This document shows positions 27,977-39,087 of a stretch of 64,000 nucleotides of DNA, in pieces. Under the pieces are notes generated by a model. The model worked only from the letters and a program-made list of their open reading frames with translations, did not search any database and was not told the origin of the DNA. The stretch lies in the NCBI RefSeq assembly GCF_901933205.1, contig NC_044572.1, positions 36,205,001 through 36,269,000 of the forward strand. The letters run 5' to 3'. The position numbers were made by a program, and so were the translations under genes. This stretch comes from Camarhynchus parvulus (lineage: Eukaryota; Chordata; Aves; Passeriformes; Thraupidae). The first letter of the stretch is position 1. The number at the start of each line of letters is the position of its first letter.

Positions 27977-28310
27977 AGAATCACAGACTGGTTTGGGCTG
28001 GAAAGGACCTCTAAAGAACACCTAGTTCAGCCTCTTGTCATGGGCAGAGAGGTGGACATCTACTACATTAGGTTGGTCAAAGTCCTATCCAACCTGGCCC
28101 TGAACACTTCCAAGGATGGGGCACCTGCATTTCACTGGGCAACCCATTTCCATGTCTCAACAGCCTAATAGTTAAGAATTTCTTGCTTAGATTTCATCTA
28201 AATATACCATCCTTTACTTATAGAGGCCTAAATCCCTAGAGGCCCTGGTATAAAGTCTCTCTCCATGTTTGTTATAAAGCTCACTTTAAAGTACTGCAAG
28301 GCAGAAGTCC
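27977..28310 (-). mobile_element. CR1 LINE 3' fragment, antisense, strongly 5'-truncated
   Basis: Read on the + strand, the segment opens with an AGAATCACAG-type CR1 terminus and GGTTTGGGCTGGAAAGGACC. It then runs through recognisable 3' CR1 text: a CATGGGCAGAG word, TCCAACCTGGCCCTGAACACTTCC, GGGCAACCCATTTCC and AAGAATTTCTTGC, ending near AAAGTACTGCAAGGC (about 28302). This order is the reverse complement of the CR1 3' untranslated end, so the element lies on the minus strand. Only about 330 bases remain, a typical length for 5'-truncated CR1. Divergence from the family text I remember is substantial, suggesting an old insertion. The left boundary is fairly firm; the right boundary is uncertain by about 15 bases. 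Confidence 0.88.
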
Positions 28311-28312
28311 GT

Positions 28313-28575
28313 TCGTCCTTTGTACTGGGTAAGGGTGGTTTTGTGGTTAAAATGAAGATGAACTACAAAGCAAACCCCAAGCACAATGAAAAATCTCTGC
28401 CAGAATCAGCTGGGCTCTGTCCATGGCCAGCCCAGGCTTCAGATTCATGTTGCCCCAAAAGAAGTCCTGGGAGGGAAATGGGGCAACATGCCAGGGGCAG
28501 GAGCAAGGGCAAGGGCCATGCAGTGTACAAAGACCACTGCCACAGGAAACTTGAACTAATAAAGATGTGAAGCAG
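28313..28575 (+). other. GC-rich anonymous segment ending in AATAAA, possible unrecognised repeat
   Basis: Directly beyond the CR1 truncation point the composition stays high in G+C: GGGCTCTGTCC near 28418, then AGGGGCAGGAGCAAGGGCAAGG near 28491-28511. It ends near an AATAAA hexamer at about 28558-28563 and then returns to AT-rich sequence. Both strands stay open (101 codons on +, 72 on -). A short LTR, a retroposed transcript fragment or a different repeat next to the CR1 are all possible. I do not recognise the family. Confidence 0.3.
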
Positions 28576-31500
28576 TACCAAATTTGTCAGCTATAAAAGT
28601 AAGTAATCTAACATGGTACAAAGAGGAGAAACAGGAAGGATGTCTGAAGACTATGGGCTAATAACACACACTACCACTAGTCCTCACTGGAGAATCAGAC
28701 AGCTACTGAAAATAAAGCTATGGTAATTACTAGTCTAGACTTGATATTATGTACCCTGAAGGGGAACTGATATAACCTGATTTTAGTGCTTTGCAAAACA
28801 ACTCTTTATCCTGGACTTGTTCTTCCACTATTTGAAACTGCATGTCCTGCAAGTTTTCTACATCTGAGAAAAAGTCCTTATCTTATGCATATCTTTCTCG
28901 AGCGCATCTTTGCAATACAGACACAAATTAAACACAAGCAAATGGATCACCAACCCTGTAGGAACAGCAACAACAGAAACATTGCAATGAATTGGGCTGT
29001 TTGAACTGGTGCTGGATTTTCAAAATACTTATATGTTCTGTTCATACAGATGTATGATGACCTCTACGAGCCGCATAACAAACGGGTAATTCACTTGCTC
29101 CACAAAACACAGATTATTGTACTATTTAAGAAAAGACACCACCTGTAATATAGTTGCAAATCACCAGCGCTTTTTAGACTAACAGATAGAGAAGTTTACT
29201 TAAATTTAAATTAACTGACAAATTATAATATGCCTATTCTAGAGTCTGTAAGACAATACATAAAATCACTTAAAGATTTCTTCTTAGAAAGCACTGTATT
29301 TCAAATTATAAACAAATTATAAATTCCTGAAGTATTTAATTACCTGAGATACTTCATCTAAAAAAGACCCAACATTCAGTTTTCTTGATGCTTTATCACC
29401 CAGTTTGTAAAACAAAGACTTCAGAACCAGGCTGCAAGCCAACAATTATCAACTATTATATGGGATTTAACTACTCCCTAAGTCAAAGGAACTATGTTTA
29501 AAGATATATAGTATTTAAGTTTCTTTATAAATAATTTCAATGGTGAAACTTGTTTGACCAGTTTCAGTATTGTGTCAACATAAAAATATCTGAAAGCAAG
29601 AAATATTAAATGAAATCAATCTCAGAGAACATTGGAAAAATTTCAAGCAGGGGAAACTACAGGAAAATTAGTAACTAGCATTTAAAAATATTTTGTCTTC
29701 AGAAAAATTATCTGTCTTAAATATAGGTTTAACAAATTAGAAATAATAAGTAAAGCACACTAAATGAGCATTATCACTTTTCCACCAAAGAATTCTTAAC
29801 ATGATTTAATTTGTAGTCAGAACAATCTACAGTATACGAGTCCTGAAACAACTGTGCCAAACTTACTATAAAGCAATCTCATAGATATATAATTTTAATA
29901 AGATTATAGACATCTGAAATACTAGGGTTCCTAAAATAGTATTCTTTTCTAAATCGGCAATATGCATTGCTTTCTTTAACGAAACTTCCATTCTCTTGTT
30001 TTACCATTAAGAGCTGTAAGAGGGAATATGGCCACTGACATTAGAGGGAAAACAGCGACGAACCAAACACCACTGTTTGGTAAATGGAGGATGGAGGAAG
30101 AAAAAAACTATGCATTTTAGCAGTCTATTTTACTCACAAAATAAAATTGATTTTTCTCTCTTCCCTTCTCATTTTCCCTCATTAGCCAACAAGAAGCACC
30201 AGATCTACTCACTACATACATGCTACTTTACTGCATGGCTAAGAAAATTAAGAGATTAAATGGAAGGTAAGAGCAGCAACCTCAGCTTCAAGCTGCATCT
30301 CAAAGATCAAGACTTGCCTGTAGTCTGGTCCACCACTGAACAAGCACAATACCTCTTTAACAAAGGAAAGATATCTGGCAGGTTACATGGAAACCTCTGC
30401 TGCCTGAACCCTTCTTCACTAGCCTGAATGCTGCCTCCAACATTTGGAGTGATAGACAAGGGAAGCTCATGCTGCTGAGCTTGGCTCACCTTGCAGGCAC
30501 TAGGAGGGAGAAGCTGAGTTTGTCAAAAATTTAGAGAAAGATCTCCCAGGTTTGTTCATGAGTATATAAAGCTTGTCTTACATTAAATGTAACCAGAATA
30601 TTCAAAAGCTTCTAAGGCAATTTTCAAGAACAGTTTTAACTAGTTTTTGAAAGACACATATTCTCTAGTAATAGGAAAGACAGCTATTTTAATTAGCTTT
30701 TCTAAGCAACAAAATAAAAAGACATTCCTAGAATTATGTAGATCAGTAAAATAAGTTTATTATAATTACTTACTATAGTGTTACCGTGTAATTTTTTAAT
30801 TTCACAAAGTTGGATGCAATGGAAAATGATCTTGATATAACCTACAAAAAGCAGTCTCAACACTTGGAAATGGTGAAATCATATAATCACACATGCACAT
30901 ACAAAAAGACTAAGCCACCAAAAGCACCAGTCTCTACTTCTCAACTCTATTTGACAGTTCCAAAATCCAGGCACACATCCAGAAGAACTTTCTGCCCCAC
31001 GTCTGGTCAGTAAAGAAATTGAGGTTAACCTTTAATTTTTAATGTCACCTGCAGCCAGTGACTGCTTTTTCTAATGCAAGTGACAGATAAACAGCAAAAC
31101 ACTCCCAAGATGATACACAAAGCACCACATACCATAAGTGCATTTTTATTTTTATACCAACTCAATTTCTCAAATGGATAACCAATGTTCCTACTAATTT
31201 ACATTAAGAATTGAGCGAGGCATGAAAATTGTTCTGATGCATAGGCTCTATTTCTTTAATGTACTGCATAGTGTTCCGTACTTTATTGCAACACTGGAAA
31301 AAACGAACTACACTTAAAAGGTACAGAAACTACATATCCAAGCTCATATACGTCTTAAAAAATCATTTCAGAAAGGAGTTTTAAATTATCCAGAGAATAG
31401 GAAGGAAAAATAACTAATTAAAGGCACTGATGGAAGTCAGTAAAAGAAAAAAAAAGTGCCTATTAAAATGAGTTTACTGACCTTTAACTACTTGAACTAG

Positions 31501-34500
31501 TGTGTTTCTATAGATCAACACTAGAATTTTAAATCCACATTGCTAGGATTTCCAATTTATAATTCCTTTATACGATTCAATACTATCACCTTAACATTTG
31601 CAAGGTAATTCCAAACTAAACAGAGGGAATATGGCAAATTGAGGTAATATAGTCTAGCTATTTAAGGCCAAATTGGCAAGTCTTTAACAGTAAACACTGT
31701 ATCATTACTAAACACTGCCATGTTGTTAATGTTAAGGAGAGGTTTAAATTAGAGAGTGAATTGCCCCTTCAGGTCGGGACTTAGGGCATATTATGGGAGA
31801 AAGCAAAGAAAAGCTCCCACTGACACGGTCTGTGTTCCACCAGTTCTGTGGGAAGCAGACTGCAACACAGTTATCCGTCAGTTTTAAAACCAAATACTAC
31901 AGTCACTATTTTCACTTGTCTTTTAAAATTTAATGCAGCAAACTAGGCAGAAAAGAACCTCTATTTGTAAAATAAGATTTCTTTTGATACAGAAATGGTG
32001 GGAAAATAGTTTTTGGACAACTGCAGGAGATACATCACAAACATTTTTATAAATGTCAAATGTGTAACTATGGCATTAATGAAAATGAGGCAAAGTCAGT
32101 TTGTTCTTTTTAAAAAATACAAAAAAAAAACCCCAAAACAACTCACACAGCGGCAGGTGCTCAAACACAAAGGAGACAATTGTCTTCAGAAGGATATTCT
32201 CCACACTTTCAACAGGCAAATAGCACTGGGATATGCCCTGGCCACCAGGAGCAATGAAGAAGCTGGAATGGCAGTTCTGGTACCAGACTTCTGGAATTGA
32301 CCTTCAGATGGAGAATAAATATAGTTAGTGAAAAAAAAAAGCCTAAGAATAGTTGGAGTTTTTTATTTGGTCAAACAGCACTCAAGTTAAGGATTCATGA
32401 CATAAGGCACTGCATTTCTTCTGGACATTTCAATATAACAAAAACAAAAGCGACTGAAATAAGCTTAAGTATTTTCAAGTCAAGTAAGTACTGTATTTCA
32501 CATAATCATGTATCAGGAGAGATAGAAACAACATGTAAAATAAATTCATGTGGTTTCATTTATTTATTTCTAAGACGATAATAATGGCAGACAGACAACT
32601 CGAACAACTTGAACATTATGGAGACTTATTCAGCATTCAACCTGAAATTTTTATCAATGTGTCATTCTTGGATATTTCTCACCATTACTCCAATTTCTCC
32701 TCCTGTGAATGAACTTCTTAAAAACATGTATCTTACAAATTTCTATAAACTGATATTTTAGATCTATTTTCTAGAAAGTTGTTCAATCATTATTGATAAG
32801 ACCACAAGAAGCTGTATAGGGTTCTACAGCGCACTACAGCTGGTTTCATACACACTAAAAATGTTGAAGGTTATGGTTCTAAGAAAAATTTAACAAATGA
32901 AACATCAGCAACTGATCAGGCATCTATCTTTCATTAACTTTCCTTTAACTGCTCAAATCACAAAAAATAAGCAAAAAAAATTCAAACAAACCCTCTTCAA
33001 AATATGTTTATGCAGAATGTTTCAGCAACTGTGAGATGACATAAGTCTACTCATGGCAGGATAAAATTATATTTTAAAATAATTCTTCCTGTTACAAATA
33101 TGCAAAGCTAATAGTGTTGAATTGGAAATATATCTTCCCTTTTTGAAAAGGTGGTACTTTATTGTTTCTATAGTGTTTTCAACAGGAAATGTGAGAACAC
33201 AACCATCTAGACACATTTATATAAAAGTCCTAAATGACACTGATTTTGCAGGTAAATACCCAAATAGCTTCTGAAATCTGACCAATGTTGAAATCTGATG
33301 GCTGTAATATTACAGTGTTGCAATATTTAGAAATATACCACAAAAAAGCATACCCACTTGTAAAAAATAAAAATTGGGATTTTTAAAAAGAAATTCAATT
33401 AAAGGTAATTGTCTGCTCTTGAGTATGTAAAACAGTTCCAACTGAATAGTGGGCTTAGGGTTTTTTTCTAATTTGGATTAGCATTCTAATTACCACATAC
33501 TAGCACATAAATGTATTTTTATTCTAGAGCATACTTTGAGTTATTAAGTCTGGCATTAAATTTTGTAACAAGATGTAATATATCTAATTCAAGAGGGCTT
33601 AGAGTATTCCTGTATTACTTATTAATATGTTAAGTGAATGTTTGGACAATTGATTTCAACTAGGTTTTGTGACTAAAACATGTGACAAAATACAATTTTC
33701 AAATTACATAGTCCATTTGTCATAACTACTGTTCTTTCTAATTTCTATAGGTGTTAACAAATTAAACAAAAAAAGCCACACTCACTAAATAACGAACAGT
33801 AACCATTTCAGAATCTAAAATAAATCATCAGCATTAGCAAATGTGTCCATTTAGCCACTAGCAAAGCATCCTTTGCTGTTCTGCCTTCCCGTTGCCTTCC
33901 TTTGCTTTTTATACCATCCTTCCTGCATTTCCAGCCAAACTCTGTATGTGTATATTTGCAGAGGACTTCCTACAGAGAGACCACAGTCTTGTACTGAAGC
34001 AACAATGAATAATAACGCACTGCTCAAGTATCACAAACCAACTCAGTCACAGGTGGACCCAAATGGTGACTGGCTGGTTCAATAAAATCAATATATTTAA
34101 GACACTAGTCCTGTAAATTCCTACCAAAACTACAGAAACATTCCCAGCCAATGGCTTAAATAATGTTCATGCAGCAAAATAAATAGAAAATATTACTCTG
34201 TGTAAGTTCTGAAAACAGAGGTGATGACAATGTATTTCACACCAGTTCAGCACAAAGATTTTTGTGTGGTTCATACAGTTTTGACAGTTTTTTCAATGTT
34301 AGACTGAAAAATGGTCTCTATGCCTGCACTGATGTTTTCTGAGTTACAAACAAGTCAGATAGACTAGGGAGAATGGGAAAAGTATGATCTCCATTTGAAC
34401 ATTTGGCCTAGTTGAAATCAAAAGATGGACTTACTGTGAATATGAAGAAAATTATCTCAGAAAATGAAAAAATATTAAGACATTAATAAGTTACCAGAGT

Positions 34501-34790
34501 AACTTGTAAAACAAAACAATATTATGTTAAGATTTTTATTACCATAACAAATGAAATAAAGGGTTTTTTTCTTGAAAAGTAAGAAAAAGTAACTTTTTGA
34601 CATGAGCTATTAGTAAGCACAAACAGAATCTGCCTGTATTTTAGGAAAAGTGATGGCATCTTCATGTAGACAGCTCATTTTGAAGGATACCTACTAAACA
34701 TTTCTGGAACCTACATGAGGACTGCATAAATCAATACCATCACAAATGCAGACCATCTGTCAGTTGTCTTGAACATCATTTACAACAAAC
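28576..34790. other. Unique AT-rich noncoding sequence
   Basis: No gene, transposable element or RNA gene can be recognised. Open frames are 60-95 codons and resemble nothing known. A poly-A/AAACCCC patch lies near 32113-32137. Otherwise this is featureless AT-rich sequence. Confidence 0.6.
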
Positions 34791-34830
34791 AGTCTTCAAT
34801 ATATGAATAAAGTCTTAAATATATGAATAA
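34791..34830 (+). repeat. 20-bp tandem duplication (two units, one mismatch)
   Basis: The unit AGTCTTCAATATATGAATAA (34791-34810) is followed immediately by AGTCTTAAATATATGAATAA (34811-34830). One base differs. It abuts a perfect inverted repeat on its right, so two local rearrangements lie side by side. Confidence 0.95.
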
Positions 34831-34859
34831 AGTAAGGAAATAAAGGCATTTCCTTACTT
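34830..34859. repeat. Perfect 12-bp inverted repeat, 6-nt loop
   Basis: AAGTAAGGAAAT (34830-34841) and ATTTCCTTACTT (34848-34859) are exact reverse complements around AAAGGC. The hairpin starts at the last base of the adjacent 20-bp duplication, which fits a single replication slippage or template-switch event making both. Confidence 0.92.
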
Positions 34860-37800
34860 GAACAAATGCCTCCATTCCCACATATGATGGAGGAAAGCAG
34901 GAATTCAGGATCATATGCTAGAAGAAGGTTCCTAACAACTAGAATAACTCCAATGTTTAAAGGACTAGGTATCAGGAAGCAAACACAGGTAATATCTGCC
35001 TTAAACCTCTAAAGGGAACTGTTTAAGGAAGCTACTTTTTCAAGGTAACAAAACAGCTACAATAGTACATACCTTTCAAAGAAGCATTTCTGCTTCCCAT
35101 GCTCCACTAGTCACACAACCATGTTCTTTCTTGGAAGACAGAGAACATGAAAACATCCCAATGGTTTGCCACTTGCTCTCAGTAAGCCTTACCTCACTCT
35201 TTTTTCAAAAGATATTAAACTAAAGGGCAGGAGGAAGAAAAGCGGATGGGAATAAAGAAAAGAAACTAGTCTGATTTTACTATTATCTGTTCTTCCTCCC
35301 TCAATACTGTCTCCATTAAAAAAAATTTACACAACTAAGAATACACATAGTAAACAAATTACCTTAATATTTCACCATTTTAGTAAATACATTTGATTAA
35401 TTTCTCATCAAGATTCAATGGTATTTCAAAGATTTATGCTGAGGGATTCAAATCTGAATTCTTTTCACATAGTCTTTCTCTAAGTAAATAAATTTTAAAT
35501 AGGACTTTAATTTCAAATAGCCATGTGCTGCTTTTTTGACACCTGTCCATCATAATACAGAATTAAAATCCAAAAATACTAACATTGACATCAAGATGCA
35601 ATGAAAGTATTTTAAAAAGAACAATTCCTTTAAAAACAGAATATGTGGCACATTTAAAGTATGGAATTTGGTCACTGAAGAGAGTCCCACTTTTGCACTG
35701 CTTCTCAGGTACACATACACACAAAAGAGCATTCTAAGATGCCAGAAGCCAAGAAAGATATTCACTTGTACAGGTCTATTAAATCTGTGAATGCAAGAGC
35801 TGCTGCATTTCACAGTCTATTATTTATATGACAGAATGAAGATCTGAAAACATGAAATATAGCCTTAAATTATTCACTTATTCTTTTCACAAAAGGAGAA
35901 ACCGTCAATCTAACACTAAAAGACTTCAAGCATATTTCTAAAGGTTTCATGAAAATTGCCTTATTTATCAAAACTTTATTCCCTCCGTTTGTTCATTAAA
36001 TACTGTAGCTTTGCATTAAGGTCAAGCAGTGTCAACCAATTACTGTTGTTGGAAAAGTCCTACTTCCTTAATACTCAAAGAAACCATGGCATATAGTGAA
36101 TTATTTTAATAGGCAAACTGAACACTGTTTATCCAAAGTATATTTCAACCATAAAAACATATTTTAAGGGTTTCTATCAACAATCAATTATAGTACTATT
36201 TATTATCACAGCAACATTAAGCATGATTCTTTGTCTGCTTAAATGCCAACTTTAAAAAATATACATCTATTTTAGCATATTCAGCAACATTCTGTTCTTA
36301 GCTCATAATAAAGGAAAGTAACAAAAATTAAGCGACCTATAAAGCAAACTGAAAGGTAAAACACTGAATTTTAAAGAGACAATAAAAATTGGTATAAACA
36401 ATTCTTCTGTTCTCATTCTCTGTTGGTGGGCAAGAGGGCTCAGCTTATATGACAGACCTGAAAAAAAATCCACCCTGCTTTCACTGCTCCTAATTTTGTA
36501 GCTTTATATCAGGGTGAAATTCTCCATCTTGCAGTATATAAGAGTAAGTGGTCACACACAAATTTATTAAACACGAAGAAAAGGCCACTCATAGGCCATC
36601 CTACCTAATATCAAAGTCAAAGTCATTCAGGATAAAAGGATTTCCTTAATATGTTTTGATATAACAGCCAAGGACAAAGTCCCCCATGTCCTACCTCAAT
36701 CTTCTACCTGACCCACTTTAATAGCCTGCAGTTCAAAAGGCTACAATGATGATTTTACTATGTAATCACTTCTAATTTTACATTTCAGATAAGCAAAATT
36801 TTGGATCTCATTTTTTTGGAACTGACCTGTTTATTGCCATTCCACCTAGTAGATAAGCTGTGGCAAAGGAACACAATATTCTGATGGTAACCTTTGAAAT
36901 CTTACTACTAGGAGCCTAACTGTGCCTTTCTGAAGTTACAAAACATGCAAAAGCAAAGAAAATTTCTTCTACATATCCTGTCAGCTTGTCTCACTGGAAA
37001 AAAAGTCATCATCCATGTCCTGTACTAGTGATCAATGAGACCTACAGTGATACAAGACACACATGCCATTGCTACGAACAAGGAGAGGAAATAAAGTAAC
37101 AAAAGGAATTTAAAAAACAAACAAAAAACACTAACCTGAAAAGTCTTGCTGAAATTATAGAGAAAGACATAACATCTGTTGTCTCATTATCTCTAAAAGA
37201 TCAGAATAAAGGAAATCAAAAGAAGTAGAGAAGAAAAAACCAATCAACCAAACTTAGAACAAGTCCTCTCCAGTCTTCCCTCAGGGGGCCTAAGTTACAT
37301 CTTCAAGTTACAATCCACCAGTGAAACCTGAAAAGATTCTAGAACCTAATATTGCACAAACAAATTTCAAGAAGATAAAAGAACATAGAGAAAAAAAATA
37401 ATTGATCCCTTCAAACTCATCTGAATGACTTCACTGCTAATTGGGTTCATGGATGGGAGGTATCAGTAGATGGGATACAAACTTCAGATTAGAGAGATTT
37501 TAAACATGTTCTGCATTGCTGTTGTCATATATAACAAAATACTGTCCAGACATAAACATTATAAGCTGGACACAAAAACTATTGAAATCAAGAGAGCAAT
37601 TGTTCAAAAAGAATATCTTTTAACAGCTCTCTCAAACCATATACATACATTACAAATGTTACTCAGAGACATTTGTTTTATCTGTTTCTATCTGGTATTT
37701 TGGTATTTTCATAACAGTCCTAGTGACTCCAAGTAGTATTTTTAAAATCAGCAGATAATAGAATGTTGGTAGAAAATAGCAGCACCTCAAAGGAAAGATT

Positions 37801-38690
37801 TCAAAACGCTTTTGAAAAATGGAAGATATAGTCTTAAATCAATAAAGACAAATCAAAAGTGCTACCTTTAGAAAAGGCACATCATAGATACGAACAAAAA
37901 ATGGACCACCAGTAAACCATTACACAGGGTATCAATGAATAGAGAAGAATACAAATCAAAAGAGTAAATTTTGCTGGATCTTTGAAAAACACATCTCACC
38001 GAAATACACTGGCAAGCACACAAAGTGCATGTGGTTAGGTGTGTGCACAAGTGGTAGCACATGTGGCAGCACCTGCATTGAACAACTGAAAATTACTTCT
38101 TTCCATCTCTTTCTGTACTTCATACAGTTTTGGATATCATAATTCTTAGAAGATGTAGGCAAACTATGGAAGGTCAATGGGAGCATGACTTCAAGGACTG
38201 CTGGGGTATGACACAAACTGAAGCTTCTCAGGAAAGGTTTGATTGATGTGTACTTGATCCCGCTGCAGGACAGACTGAGAAGCGGCAATCTGTCACCTTC
38301 CAGGCAACACAATTCTTCAATGCCAGTCCATCTACCACAGCCAACTACAGTAAGAAACTGAAGAAAAAGGAGAAGTGTTTCTGCACATCTTCAACAGCGT
38401 AAGTTCCCTCTGATTTACTTCTTACCTTCGGATTTCCATACACAAACCCATCACTTCCCTTGCTAACAGACAGGTGGACAGGAGATTATTACTCTGCATA
38501 GTTGTTTTTAAATTTCTTTGTCATGAGTCAATAGTAGATTGAGAATATCTGTGGGTAACTTTTCCTGTTTCATCATTCTTTGGCTAAAATTATGTAGCAT
38601 TTCATGTAAAAGAAGCATCATTGATTATTTTTATTACGGCATTACATGTGTGTTCTTAAAAGGAGGATGAACACATGAAAACCTAACACA
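34860..38690. other. Unique AT-rich noncoding sequence
   Basis: No gene or named repeat is recognisable. A minus-strand frame of 118 codons (37956-38312) lies in a slightly less AT-rich patch and has several Cys and His residues, but no domain I recognise. Nothing else stands out. Confidence 0.6.
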
Positions 38691-38695
38691 CAAAT
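38691..38695 (+). repeat. Left target-site duplication of the LTR insertion
   Basis: CAAAT directly precedes the TG start of the LTR and is repeated at 39083-39087 directly after its CA end. The identity extends to the left because the flank and the LTR end both carry CACA, so 7 or 9 bp cannot be excluded. Five bp fits class III (ERVL-type) elements. Confidence 0.8.
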
Positions 38696-39082
38696 TGTCA
38701 CAGACACCTTTTATAAAAAATCCTTTCCTTAGGATTTTTCCTCCCGAGAAGCTGAGAGGCCTCAGGAACAAAATGTACACAATGGTTATCTGCTGCTGTG
38801 GAATGCAATGGGTGGATCTTTGATTGGCCCATGTTGTTTGTTTCTAATTAATGGCCAATCACAGTCAGCTGGCTTGGACAGAGAGTCTGAGCCACAAGCC
38901 TTTGTTATCATTCTTTCCAATTCTATTCTTAGCTAGCTTTCTGATGAAATCCTTTCTTCTATTCTTTTAGTATAGTTTTAATATAATATATATAATAAAA
39001 TAATACATCAAGCCTTCTGAAACATGGAGTCAGATCCTGGTCTCTTCCCTCATCCTAGGACCCCTGTGAACACGGTCACACA
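38696..39082 (+). mobile_element. Solo LTR of an endogenous retrovirus, songbird-type
   Basis: A 387-bp unit starts TGTCACAG, ends CACACA and is bounded by direct repeats of CAAAT, so it has the TG...CA ends and target duplication of a retroviral LTR. Inside are a CCAAT box (38855-38859, GGCCAATCACAG), an inverted CCAAT (GATTGGCC, about 38822) and an AATAAA signal (38994-38999) followed by the presumed R-U5 part. This order puts it on the + strand. No gag, pol or env sequence lies on either side, so it is a solo LTR left by recombination between two LTRs. The text closely matches an LTR I know to be abundant in passerine genomes; I cannot give the exact family name with certainty. Intact ends suggest a fairly young insertion. 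Confidence 0.88.
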
Positions 39083-39087
39083 CAAAT
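39083..39087 (+). repeat. Right target-site duplication of the LTR insertion
   Basis: CAAAT follows the LTR end immediately and matches 38691-38695. Confidence 0.8.

Noticed and set aside
37956..38312. 118-codon minus-strand frame
   Set aside because: No domain recognised. The Cys/His content has no zinc-finger spacing.
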